From assembly GCA_032716605.1 (NCBI GenBank), contig CM064571.1:11757220-11821219 (forward strand): a stretch of DNA of 64,000 nucleotides. The letters run 5' to 3'. Positions 20,931 to 32,021 of this stretch are shown here, in pieces (within the stretch, counting starts at the first letter, position 1; each line of letters opens with the position of its first letter). Position numbers and translations under genes: made by a program. The notes beneath the pieces were generated by a model. The model did not search any database. It had not been told where the DNA came from and worked only from the letters and a program-made list of their open reading frames with translations. This DNA comes from Paralithodes platypus. Taxonomy: Eukaryota > Arthropoda > Malacostraca > Decapoda > Lithodidae.

Positions 20931-21410
20931 CCCTTCTTTGGCGTCACCCTGCTATTGTCGAGTTAAATAAATGTGGCCTATGTGGCGGGTCACGGCTATT
21001 GTCGAGTGCAATTTTGAGTACGTAATGTGCTCTAAGAGAGAGCGGAGCAGTGGGAAGAGCGTAGGTTACCTCATGACCGCTCGCCACGGTGGCCGTGGAG
21101 CTACTGAGATGTACTCCTTTGTACTCCACCCTCTCTCACTCGTTTCACACGTAATAATGTAAGAAAATGACAGTATTTTACCGATTTTGCCCTTCGGTTG
21201 CACGATCGTTGTTGCAAGACAACCAGTGATCGTAGAAGGATGGTTCTGGTGTCATTGGAAAGCTGAATTAACACCCTTTCAGGGATGCATACTGGTATTA
21301 TGCTCTGGCTCTTGTTTATGCATGAAAACGAGCACGGAAACAAGCTCGTTTACGGTAAAACACCCCGCTGGGCGGCACATCAAATATACTCCTCCACCCG
21401 CTCTTAAGGT

Positions 21411-21668
21411 GTTAAGATAACTTTGTACATTTTTCGGTAGAAAAATGTCCCGGCCGAAGGCCGATTCCTCTTACAATTACAGGCTCGCTATCACTCGCCA
21501 GGAAGCAATCGACACCTAAATGGCAAAATGGCTCTTAAAATTTATAACGAAATGGGACGAAAGGTCTTAACATCGCCAAACAAATGGGCCGAACGTCTAA
21601 AAATCTAAAAAATAATGGGACTAAACACAGGGAGAAAGGGGACAAGAAAATCGACCGTCTCCCCTTAA
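21411..21668. mobile_element. Family A MITE, left-truncated
   Basis: Contains TTTTTCGGTAGAAAAATG, CCCGGCCGAAGGCCG, GGCTCGCTATCACTCGCCAG and ends GACCGTCTCCCCTTAA. The TTAAGGGGAG left terminus is missing. Confidence 0.65.
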
Positions 21669-21840
21669 ACGGTTGTATTCAGCTAGGAAGGATGTCAACC
21701 CGTTCAAAGATTACAGACTATCTCAATTAAATCGTTTAGCTTCCATATACCCTTCCTTGAGCTTCATAAAATCGTTTAAATGCAGCTGCATAAATATATA
21801 CTGTATACAAAAAGACGTCGCTCGGCACTGTAAGGACTAA

Positions 21841-22051
21841 AGGCGGTGTCACACGAGCGCTTTTTCCGGCAATTTTCGATGAGCAAGTTTTTTTTGGTAC
21901 TATCTTGAGGCTTGTTCATAGTGGCATCGGAAACTAGATCGGAGGTAAATTATGTTAACTATTTTAATTCTCACCGAACTTATACTTTGAAGCTGCCAAA
22001 CAACAATTGCCCGTAGAAATTGCTCGAAAATGCGCTCGTGTGACATCGCCT
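21841..22051. mobile_element. 211-bp MITE with TAA target duplication (Harbinger-like)
   Basis: AGGCGGTGTCACACGAGCGC at the left is inverse-complementary to GCGCTCGTGTGACATCGCCT at the right. The trinucleotide TAA flanks both ends (21838-21840 and 22052-22054). A 3-bp TWA duplication is the PIF/Harbinger pattern. Non-coding. Confidence 0.65.
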
Positions 22052-22157
22052 TAACCATCACAGAACCAACTAATACCGATCGACCTTTCAATTATCGCCC
22101 TTCAATTCATCATTAGCCCAATTAGTTATGAGATTTTAAGACGTTCTTTCCAATTAA

Positions 22158-23647
22158 GATTGGAAATAATGTACTAAAGGAGGAGGAACATATAAAGTTT
22201 CTTGGTGTAATGGTGGATAACAGGCTGTCGTGGGGCATACATATACATGATTTGAAAAACAAACTTAATAAGCAATGTGGCATACTCTACCTTACACGAC
22301 ACTGCTTTAATATTAGTGCTCTAAAACAATTATATTATAGTCTTATCTATCCACAGTTGTTATATTGACAAACAATTTGGGGTGCAACTAGTAAAACCAA
22401 ATTATTAACTATTGAAAAATCACAAAACAAAATAATTAGAACTATATCACATAAATCAAGATATGCCCACACAAATGAACTTTTTAGTAAACTTGAATTA
22501 TTTAAATTTAAGGATATCAATACTTACTGCAGTGCGCTTTTCGTATTTAAATGTCTGCATAACCTTGATAACACTGATTTGTTTACACCTAGTAACAATG
22601 AAAGGTACAATTTAAGGGGAGCTGATCTATTAAGAATTCCTCTCATGACTTCTAGTTAAGCTGAGACATGTATACAATATCATGGAATTAAGATGTGGAA
22701 CGGATTACCTCAAAATTTAAGAAATATACAAGAAATATCTCGGTTTAAGAGAGACAATTAAAATATTTTCTATTAACACAATATCAAGTGACTACTAAAA
22801 TAGGTATATCACCAATTATACTACCAATAATTACAACATCCCTATCACATAGATCGACAAATGTATAGCCTTTAACAATATTTACGCTGACTGCGTGTAT
22901 ATATGTGTAGAGTCACGTAAAGGGTTGAATGAGTTTGAATACTATTTTGTAATAAACATGCTTCTATTTTTGTCTGTAAAGGTGTATATAATGTATGTGT
23001 AGTTGGCATTTGTATACAAAATGTGTGTGGTTTTTATATAGAAATGGATAATTATATAGTCTACAGTAACCATGTTCTCATATATAGGTCTAAATGAATG
23101 GTGTAAGTGTGTACTCCATGCACAACACAGTTTATGTCCTTTACTAATAAGGCATATACTGTTAGGGAAGCGTAGGTTTTTTTGTGTCGAATTGTGGGTA
23201 TAATTGCGAGTATGGCCTTTGAACATCAAGTCAATAGTTGTACAATGTATATTATATATATTACATTTTGTAAATGGTATTACATAGGTAATTGTGATAA
23301 AAACAATCAGCTGTGAGCTCTGGGAAGTGAGTGTAACCTCAATGTTAATCACCACTAATTAAATTTATTTTATTTTATTATATTTTGCCCACATACATCC
23401 CTTTTCGAAGTTAGAAAATGCTTTACAACACGTAGTTCCCAGGGCACATAGCTGTGACTAAGTATATTATATACAATTGCATTTTGATAGATCGAGTTAT
23501 AGCCAGGTGCCTTTAAGAGAGACATCTCTCAAAAGGCTCAGCCTTATTTTTTTGTATTATTATTATATATTTTTGTTTTTAACAAATCATTTGTAAGCAA
23601 AATTGTATTGTATACTAAAGGCTAAATAAAAAGATTTCAATTCAATT
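22158..23647 (+). pseudogene. 5'-truncated LINE C-terminus and 3' UTR, plus strand, copy 1
   Basis: Translates from about 22160 to the LINE C-terminal region: HIKFLGVMVDNRLSW, KQLYYSLIYPQLLY, NKIIRTISHKSRYAHTNELF and KMWNGLPQNLRNIQ, with in-frame stops near 22365 and 22660. A long 3' UTR follows with the conserved stem-loop at 23509-23537 and an AATAAA near 23626, ending AATTCAATTA. Same or close family to the minus-strand LINE at 18900-20480. The surrounding sequence (22109-22157 and 23648-23826) is a family A MITE, so the LINE inserted into it; CAATTA is present at both edges. Confidence 0.8.
23509..23537 (+). other. LINE 3' UTR stem-loop (plus copy)
   Basis: GCCTTTAAGAGAGACA then TCTCTCAAAAGGC forms a stem of GCCTTT/AAAGGC plus GAGAGA/TCTCTC. 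The position relative to the 3' end and the stem pattern are shared with the minus-strand LINE. Counterpart at 33371-33399. Confidence 0.65.
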
Positions 23648-23826
23648 AGTTGTACGATTTTATGACCTTACACCCCATTTCTTTGCCAATATTAGGAGGC
23701 TTCGTGCCATTTAGGTATCGATTTTTACAGGTGAGCGATATCAAGCCTGTGATTTCAGGAGGGGATATTCTTTCTACCGAAAACTGTAAAACAAATTCTC
23801 GAAGGGAGGTAGAGGGGAGTGTTTCT

Positions 23827-24030
23827 TAACCCTTTGAGTACCAGCGACGTGTGTTATATTTTATTCTAGCTATATTAACACGATATTATGCAGCTTAGGA
23901 AGGATCTGTGTTAGCTAAAATAATTAATTGCGATAGTCTGTAGCCTTTAAATGGGTAGAAGTTTGTCCTAAGCTCAATAAAATCGTCTAATCATTGCCAG
24001 AATATAACGAAAAGGACGTTACCGGTACAG
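23827..24030. mobile_element. Family C MITE
   Basis: TTAACCCTTTGAGTACCAGC at the left; GGACGTTACCGGTACAGTAT near the right end; interior GCAGCTTAGGAAGGATCTG and ATTGCCAGAATATAACGAAA. The right terminal TTAA copy is degenerate. Counterpart at 33688-33892. Confidence 0.6.
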
Positions 24031-24170
24031 TATGAATTAAAGCTTGATGGAGGTCTAGTGAGGAAACTAAAAAGTAATAAATATTAAGATAAAAAGAGTA
24101 AACAATAAACCCTACCTCCTAACTTTAATACGGCAGTTTTCACTTCTCCGGTTCATGCCATTAAGGGGAG

Positions 24171-24529
24171 GTAGTTGTTTTTTCTGGACCCCTTCTCCTT
24201 CATGATTAGCCCTATTAGTTATGATATTTCAAGACGTTCACCCCATTAGATTGGGGATTTGCAGACCCTTTGCCCCATTTTGTTGTCAATATTAAGACCT
24301 TTCGTGACATTTAGGTGTCGATTTTTTCCTGGTGTGCGATAGCGAGCCAGTAAATGTAAGAGGAATCGGCCTTCGGCCGGGAAATTTGTCTACCGAAATA
24401 TTTACAAATTTATCTTGAAAGGGGGTCTAGGGGATGTTTTTTCTAAGTTTGAGGGATGTCTACCGAGGAAACTAAGACTTTATGAATTAATTAATTTATA
24501 GGCCAAAAAAGCAGTCAGTGTCCCCTTAA
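24171..24529. mobile_element. TTAA-bounded MITE, family A (reverse orientation)
   Basis: TTAAGGGGAGGTAGTTG and GCAGTCAGTGTCCCCTTAA are the ends. The interior is GTGCGATAGCGAGCCAG and GGCCTTCGGCCGGG, the complement of the family A core. Counterpart at 34024-34391. Confidence 0.75.
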
Positions 24530-24555
24530 CCCATCAATCATCCATCATCCTCTCT

Positions 24556-25005
24556 ATCGTCACACACAGATCTAAGTGGCCCACCTTCGTCACACACACA
24601 CATCTAAGTGGCCCACCTTCGTCACACACACACATCTAAGTGGCCCACCTTCGTCACACACACACATCTAAGTGGCCCACCTTCGTCACACACACACATC
24701 TAAGTGGCCCACCTTCGTCACACACACACATCTAAGTGGCCCACCTTCTTCACACACACACATCTAAGTGGCCCACCTTCGTCACACACACACATCTAAG
24801 TGGCCCACCTTCGTCACACACACATCTAAGTGGCCCACCTTCGTCCACACACACATCTAAGTGGCCCACCTTCGTCACACACACACATCTAAGTGGCCCA
24901 CCTTCGTCACACACACACATCTAAGTGGCCCACCTTCGTCACACACACACATCTAAGTGGCCCACCTTCGTCACACACACACATATAAGTGGCCCACCTT
25001 CGTCA
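24556..25005. repeat. 32-bp minisatellite, about 14 copies
   Basis: Unit: a short (CA)n run, then TCTAAGTGGCCCACCTTCGT. The CA run varies by a few bases. The duplicated block has about 10 copies at 34420-34735. Confidence 0.95.
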
Positions 25006-25014
25006 TGCTCTGTT

Positions 25015-25440
25015 TGTGTTTATCTCTCATCACTGTTGTCTATCTCTTGGTCCGCCATATTGTTAACCTTATCACTGTTAGCTATCTCTTGGTCGCCATA
25101 TTGTTAACCTTATTACTGTTGTCTATATCTTGGTCGCCATATTGTTAACCTTATCACTGTTGTCTATGTCTTGGTCTGCCATATTGTTAACCTTATCACT
25201 GTTGGCTATATCTTGGTCGCCATATTGTTAACCTTATCACTGTTGTCTATGTCTTGGTCTGCCATATTGTTAACCTTACCACTTTCTATCTTTCATCACT
25301 GTTGTCTATCTCTTGGTCGCCATATTGTTAACGTTATCACTGTTGTGTATCTCTTGGTGCGCCATATTGTTAACCTTATCACTTTCTATCTCTCATCATT
25401 GTTGTCTACCTCTTGGTGCGCCATATTGTTAACCTTATCG
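25015..25440. repeat. About 42-bp tandem repeat, about 10 copies
   Basis: Unit: TCACTGTTGTCTATCTCTTG then GTCGCCATATTGTTAACCTT, with variants of the middle part. Counterpart at 34745-35235 with extra units. Confidence 0.9.
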
Positions 25441-25558
25441 CACCATCATCATCATCACCGCCGGCTCCACACATCAACCTCCAAGGTAAAACTTAGTATA
25501 GCGTTTAGTCCTCTTATTTACAGCACGCTATAGATTTGCTTTCACATAAATAACCAGA

Positions 25559-25897
25559 GAGAGAAAGAGAGGGAGACGAGTGCCTGTGTGTGTGAGAGAG
25601 AGAGAGAAAGAAAGAGAGGGAGACGAGTGCCTGTGCGTGTGAGAGAGAGAGAGAAAAAAAGAGAGGGAGACGAGTGCCTGTGTGTGTGAGAGAGAGAGAA
25701 AGAGAGGGAGACGAGTGCCTGTGTGTGTGAGAGAGAGAGAGAAAGAGAGGGAGACGAGTGCCTGTGTGTGAGAGAGAGAGAGAGAGAGAGAAAGAGAGGG
25801 AGACGAGTGCCTGTGTGTGTGAGAGAGAGAGAGAAAGAGAGGGAGACGAGTGCCTGTGTGTGTGTGAGAGAGAGAGAAAGAGAGGGAGACGAGTGCC

Positions 25898-25931
<34 letters not shown>

Positions 25932-26789
25932 GGAGACGAGTGCCTGTGTGTGTGAGAGAGAGAGAAAGAGAGGGAGACGAGTGCCTGTGTGTGTGAGAGA
26001 GAGAGAGAAAGAGAGGGAGACGAGTGCCTGTGTGTGTGTGAGAGAGAGAGAGAAAGAGAGGGAGACGAGTGCCTGTGTGTGTGTGAGAGAGAGAGAGGGA
26101 GACGAGTGCCTGTGTGTGAGAGAGGAGACGAGTGCCTGTGTGTGTGAGAGAGAGAGAGAAGAGAGGGAGACGAGTGCCTGTGTGTGGAGAGAGAGAAAGA
26201 GAGGGAGACGAGTGCCTGTGTGTGTGAGAGAGAGAGAGAAAGAGAGGGAGACGAGTGCCTGTGTGTGTGAGAGAGAGGGAGACGAGTGCCTGTGTGTGTG
26301 AGAGAGAGAGAGAAAGAGAGGGAGACGAGTGCCTGTGTGTGTGTGAGAGAGAGAGAGAAAGAGAGGGAGACGAGTGCCTGTGTGTGTGAGAGAGAGAGAG
26401 AGGGAGACGAGTGCCTGTGTGTGTGAGAGAGAGAGAAAGAGAGGGAGACGAGTGCCTGTGTGTGAGAGAGAGGGAGACGAGTGCCTGTGTGTGTGAGAGA
26501 GAGAGACAGAGAGGGAGACGAGTGCCTGTGTGTGTGTGAGAGAGAGAGAGAAAGAAAGAGAGGGAGCGAGTGCCTGTGTGTGTGAGAGAGAGAGAGAAAG
26601 AGAGGGAGCGAGTGCCTGTGTGTGTGAGAGAGACAGAGAAAGAGAGGGAGACGAGTGCCTGTGTGTGTGAGAGAGAGAGAGAAAGAGAGGGAGACGAGTG
26701 CCTGTGTGTGTGAGAGAGAGAGAGAAAGAGAGGGAGACGAGTGCCTGTGTGTGTGAGAGAGAAAGAGAAAGAGAGGGAGACGAGTGCCT
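25559..26789. repeat. About 41-bp GA/GT minisatellite, about 30 copies
   Basis: Unit: a GA run, AAAGAGAGGGAGACGAGTGC, then CTGTGTGTGTGA. The purine-rich strand is the plus strand. Length varies by GA and GT dinucleotides. The long S/H/T/L-rich minus-strand frame is a by-product of this array. It ends at 26789 exactly where copy 2 of the segmental duplication begins. Confidence 0.95.
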
Positions 26790-27025
26790 GTGAACTGTGT
26801 CAGATATCATTACCAGGATTATAATTATCTACACCATGGCTGTTTTGTAGCTATATACTGCTATAGTGTGAACTGTGTCAGATATCATTACCAGGATTAT
26901 AATTATCTACACCATGGCAGTTTTGTAGCTATATACTGCTATAGTGTGAACTGTGTCAGATATCATTACCAGGATTATAATTATCTACACCATGGCAGTT
27001 TTGTAGCTATATACTGCTATAGTGT
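26790..27025. repeat. 78-bp minisatellite, three units (copy 2)
   Basis: Three units of the same 78-bp repeat as 16661-17262, the first joined without spacer to the GA/GT minisatellite through GCCTGTGAACTGTGTCAG. Confidence 0.95.
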
Positions 27026-27032
27026 TTTCTAA

Positions 27033-27253
27033 CCCTTTCAACCCTTAGAGTACCAGCGACGTGTGTTATGCTGTATTTTAGTTGTATTTACAGGATATTC
27101 TGCAGCTTACGAAAGATCTGTGGTAAGTCAAAGGGTTGGGAGAGATAGTTTTGAAGCCTTATTATTGCTAGAGGTTCTTACCAAGCTGAATAGAATCGTC
27201 TTGTCATTACCAGAATATAATTAAAAGGATGACACCGGTACTGAACGGGTTAA
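27033..27253. mobile_element. Family C MITE, copy 2 counterpart
   Basis: Duplicate of 17270-17488, with few substitutions. Confidence 0.55.
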
Positions 27254-27416
27254 GATACGCCTCTCCTCCTTTCTGTCTGGCTATAATTAGACGACTTTAT
27301 TCAGTTTAGGAAGGACTTGTGGAAGCTCAGAAGGTTGAGACAGTTTCTACCCCTTTCAATCCTCGATTGCCTTCCAAATCTGAATGAAACTGTCTCGTGA
27401 TGGCCAGAATTAACTC

Positions 27417-27777
27417 TTAAGGGGAGACGGACCGTGTTTTTTTTTAATGGTCTAATAATTCATTTATTCATTTATTTATTAGTTTTTTCGCTAGACCTCC
27501 ATCAAGAAAAATACCCCCAAGACAAGATAAATTTGTAAATTTTAGGTAGAAAAGTCTTCCGGCCGAAGGCCGATTCCTCTTAAAATTTCAGGCTCGCTAT
27601 CTCTCGCCAGGAAATAATCGACACCTAAATGGTAAGAAAGGTCTTAAAATTGACAACATGGGGCGAAAGGTGTTAAAAGAGCCAAACTAATGGGCCGAAC
27701 ATCTTATAATCTCAAATCTAAATGGGGCTTAACACGTGGGAGAAAGGGGACCAGAACAAACAACTGCCTCCCCTTAA
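27417..27777. mobile_element. Family A MITE, copy 2 counterpart
   Basis: Duplicate of 17654-18013, TTAA at both ends. Confidence 0.75.
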
Positions 27778-27994
27778 AACGCGTTATTAATCTCGAGGAG
27801 TTAAAATCAACATTTGAGCCGCTGTCTCAAGCCATAATTGAAAGATGATTTCATTCACTTATTTGTCTATAGGTGAAAGCTAATTCAATATTTCCGTTGT
27901 AACAAGGTTGTCTTTCATGCTTGATAGGCGTCCGCGTTGTTATAGACTTTTACATTTCAAAAGGGTTCTCTATAGTAACCTACTTATTCTCAAT

Positions 27995-28376
27995 TTAAGG
28001 GAGCCCACCTCGCTTTTTTTTCTCTTTTTCTCCCTCTCTTTTTGGCTTGTATCCATTCGGCCCCATTCAGCCTACTGTTTTAAGACGTTTACCCCATCCA
28101 GGTGTCAATATTTTCCCGGCGAGCGATAGCGATCCAGCATATATATTTTTGTTTTGACAGCAGTCTAAATTTGTAAATTGTTTGATAGCAAAATGTCTCC
28201 GGCGAAGCCAGATTTCTCCATATAATGTTGGCTTGCTATCGCTCGCCAAGAAGAAATCGACACCTGGATGAGGATAAACGTCTTAAAACAGTTGGCTGAA
28301 TGGGACCGAATGGATACAAGCCAGGGAAAGAGAGAAAGGGAGAGAAAGAAAACAAAAAGCCGGTGACCCTCCTTAA
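27995..28376. mobile_element. Family B MITE, copy 2 counterpart
   Basis: Duplicate of 18231-18614, TTAA at both ends, with a few differences in the core near 28165-28230. Confidence 0.8.
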
Positions 28377-28661
28377 TTAATAATTAAAGACATATACAGT
28401 AGATCTAGCTCTCATAACCTCTCACATTACGGTTTGCTTGCCAATAATGTGATAAGTGTTCTTACTTCTGTTTATATGATTCTAGCTATTCAAGGTCCTT
28501 TGCCCGGTATGGAATCCAAATCTGAAGAGCATAATCCAAAGGTGACAACACTATACTGTTATATAATGACATACAATAACTATTTCTTTATTAAAAGGTC
28601 AAAAGTGATTTTAATGAAACCTTTCCTTGTTACTGAAACTGAAACTGATGTTTTTTTTTAA

Positions 28662-30274
28662 ATTTGCCAATCAAACATACAATATATGGTAATTTTACAA
28701 TATAATAAGTTATGGCTGCGCCTTTTGAGAAAAATCTCTCCTAAAGGCACCTTAAATGCAACTAGACGGTTATTTTACATACATTGTAGTTTAGGATTGT
28801 GGCAGTTTTATTGTCAAATGTTAAGTATATAATGAAGATTAATATTTAGATATTAGTGCAAATTTGAGTGATACTTTGAAACTAGACAGAGTGGGTTTAT
28901 TTTGTAAGTCAGGAGACAACTGATTCCAAACTTTCGCACCATGGTGTTTTATTGATGTCTGGGATTGTCTAGAGGTCATTAGGGGAATATTTAAATAATT
29001 GATGTTTCTTTATGCATACCGGTACCTTTCATTTTCACTATGACTAAATAATTACACATTGTTATGGCCATTTAATGCTTTGTATACAAATATAGCACTA
29101 CAAAAGCTGTTAATATCTTCAAATTTTAAGAGATTAAGTTGTCAAAATAGTTCATTGGTGTGAGCATATTTGGATCTAAATGTAATTGTTCGTATAACTT
29201 TTATTTGTGCAACTTCATCAGATTATAATTTACTTTTACCCGTCGCTCCCCATACTGTATGACAGTATAAGAGGAATGGATAAATTGCTGAATAGTATAA
29301 AAGTTTTAGGGCATCTAAGTCGAGGCATTGGCGTGTTAAGTACAGTATGCCACATTGTTTATTTAGTTTATTTGTTACGTTCTTTATGTGTAAGTTCCAA
29401 GACAGTTTTTCTGTCCACCGTTATCCCCAGAAACTTAACGCTCCCCTCTTCTCTCACTGATTTATTGTTGCATATCATTTGGAATGTTTTTGTTTCTGTG
29501 AAAGATTATAAAGTTAGTTTTATCAACATTGAGTGTAAGTTTATTAGCAGTTATCCAATTATGAACATTCTTATGGTCATTGTTTACAGTAACTCCCGGT
29601 GACTGGCGTACAGAGTACTGTCATCAACAAATACTGTAATATATATTTAAATAACATACTTGAGTTTACAATTTCATTAATATATCAAATTAATAATAAT
29701 GGACCCAGTATAGAACCTTGTGGTACTCCGTAAGATATTATTTGCATATTAGATGAAATGTCCTTATGTTGTACATACTGTTTTCGATTATTTAGATAAG
29801 AGTAAAACCATTTGTTAATGGTACCTCTAATGCCATAATGTCGAGTTTCTTTAGGAGAATCTGATGGTCAACAGTATCGAATGCTTTGGAGAGATTTAAA
29901 AATATACCAACTGAAAAATTCTTGTTATCAAAAGATTTGAGGATATCGTTAGTAAATGATGATAAAGCTGACTCTGTTGAACATCCTTTCCTAAACCCAT
30001 ACTGAGCCTCATTAATAATATTGTTGGTTGAACAAAACTCTGTAATCCTTTTGTGCATATGTTTTTCTAAGATTTTACTTATAGCTGGGAGTACAGACAC
30101 AGGACGGTAGTTATTAAAGATTGAACTATCTCCGGATTTATATATAGGGGTAACTTTTGTAATTTTAAGGCAATCGGGAAAAACACCACTGGAAAATGAC
30201 ATGTTACAAAGAGAGAAAGAGAGAAAGAGAGTATCGATCATACTTTAAGCTCATCAACATGGACAGTCGTTAAG
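28662..30274 (-). pseudogene. LINE reverse transcriptase fragment, copy 2 counterpart
   Basis: Duplicate of 18900-20480. The 149-codon RT frame at 29792-30241 differs at only a few residues. A 32-bp stretch at about 29175-29206 is present here and absent in copy 1; since it reads through the LINE region, copy 1 probably lost it. The stem-loop lies at 28720-28748. Confidence 0.8.
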
Positions 30275-30378
30275 TGTAGGAATAAGTACAAAATATTAAG
30301 CACATAGAATTAGGAATCGTTATATTTATATTTACTATAAGTGGGAAGAATGCTAATTCTATATTATGAATAAATACT

Positions 30379-30510
30379 TTGTATAGTATATCCTTCCTAT
30401 AAACTAAAACATTGTATAGTATATCCTTCCTATAAACTAAAACATTGTATAGTATATCCTTCCTATAAACTAAAACATTGTATAGTATATCCTTCCTATA
30501 AACTAAAACA
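30379..30510. repeat. 33-bp tandem repeat, four units
   Basis: Four units of the repeat present as two units at 20584-20650. Confidence 0.9.
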
Positions 30511-30646
30511 AGGGAGTATCTATATATATCCCAAATGCGACATGATTCTCAACTGTGAAACAGACACGGTTATACCACTGGAAGAATACTCTATCTCTAA
30601 CCCCTTCTGTACCGGTGACATCCTTTTCATTATATTCTGGCCACTA

Positions 30647-30794
30647 TTAAGGGGACACTGACTGCTTTTATGGCCTCTAAATTAATTAATTCATAAATTA
30701 AAATGTAAAACTTGCAAACTAAATGTTTAGTTTCCTAGACATCCCTCAAACTTAGAAAAACATCCCCTAGACCCCCCCCCCCCCCCCCCCTTAA
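30647..30794. mobile_element. Internally deleted family A MITE, copy 2 counterpart
   Basis: Duplicate of 20787-20930 with a longer C-run. Confidence 0.6.
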
Positions 30795-31274
30795 CCCTTC
30801 TTTGGCGTCACCCTGCTATTGTCGAGTTAAATAAATGTGGCCTATGTGGCGGGTCACGGCTATTGTCGAGTGCAATTTTGAGTACGTAATGTGCTCTAAG
30901 AGAGAGCGGAGCAGTGGGAAGAGCGTAGGTTACCTCATGACCGCTCGCCACGGTGGCCGTGGAGCTACTGAGATGTACTCCTTTGTACTCCACCCTCTCT
31001 CACTCGTTTCACACGTAATAATGTAAGAAAATGACAGTATTTTACCGATTTTGCCCTTCGGTTGCACGATCGTTGTTGCAAGACAACCAGTGATCGTAGA
31101 AGGATGGTTCTGGTGTCATTGGAAAGCTGAATTAACACCCTTTCAGGGATGCATACTTGTATTACGCTCTGGCTCTTGTTTATGCATGAAAACGAGCACG
31201 GAAACAAGCTCGTTTACGGTAAAACACCCCGCTGGGCGGCACATCAAATATACTCCTCCACCCGCTCTTAAGGT

Positions 31275-31532
31275 GTTAAGATAACTTTGTACATTTTTCG
31301 GTAGAAAAATGTCCCGGCCGAAGGCCGATTCCTCTTACAATTACAGGCTCGCTATCACTCGCCAGGAAGCAATCGACACCTAAATGGCAAAATGGCTCTT
31401 AAAATTTATAACGAAATGGGACGAAAGGTCTTAACATCGCCAAACAAATGGGCCGAACGTCTAAAAATCTAAAAAATAATGGGACTAAACACAGGGAGAA
31501 AGGGGACCAGAAAATCGACCGTCTCTCCTTAA
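31275..31532. mobile_element. Left-truncated family A MITE, copy 2 counterpart
   Basis: Duplicate of 21411-21668. Confidence 0.6.
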
Positions 31533-31704
31533 ACGGTTGTATTCAGCTAGGAAGGATGTCAACCCGTTCAAAGATTACAGACTATCTCAATTAAATCGTT
31601 TAGCTTCCCTATACCCTTCCTTGAGCTTCATAAAATCGTTTAAATGCAGCTGCATAAATATATACTGTATACAAAAAGACGTCGCTCGGCACTGTAAGGA
31701 CTAA

Positions 31705-31915
31705 AGGCGGTGTCACACGAGCGCTTTTTCCGGCAATTTTCGATGAGCAAGTTTTTTTTGGTACTATCTTGAGGCTTGTTCATAGTGGCATCGGAAACTA
31801 GATCGGAGGTAAATTATGTTAACTATTTTAATTCTCACCGAACTTATACTTTGAAGCTGCCAAACAACAATTGCCCGTAGAAATTGCTCGAAAATGCGCT
31901 CGTGTGACATCGCCT
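31705..31915. mobile_element. 211-bp Harbinger-like MITE, copy 2 counterpart
   Basis: Duplicate of 21841-22051, TAA on both sides. Confidence 0.65.
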
Positions 31916-32021
31916 TAACCATCACAGAACCAACTAATACCGATCGACCTTTCAATTATCGCCCTTCAATTCATCATTAGCCCAATTAGTTATGAGATTT
32001 TAAGACGTTCTTTCCAATTAA

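Larger units (their letters stand above)
16661..26789. repeat. Tandem segmental duplication, copy 1
   Basis: From the 78-bp minisatellite through the GA/GT minisatellite, every landmark recurs in the same order in 26790-36576. By eye the two copies differ by sparse substitutions, small indels, minisatellite copy numbers (78-bp, 33-bp and 32-bp arrays) and a 32-bp segment present only in copy 2 near 29175. Copy 1 ends inside the GA/GT minisatellite and joins directly to the 78-bp repeat of copy 2 at about 26790. Confidence 0.93.

Noticed and set aside
22942..23355. 137-codon minus-strand frame (also 32804-33217)
   Set aside because: Antisense to the LINE 3' UTR; low-complexity composition.
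24556..25005. Regular repeats that might suggest a CRISPR array
   Set aside because: Adjacent units are head-to-tail without unique spacers; the sequence is eukaryotic.
25542..26810. Long minus-strand frames rich in Ser, Leu, His and Thr (also 35305-36608 and 42023-42781)
   Set aside because: They are translations of the GA/GT minisatellite, open in two or three frames at once. No domain and no start context; not genes.
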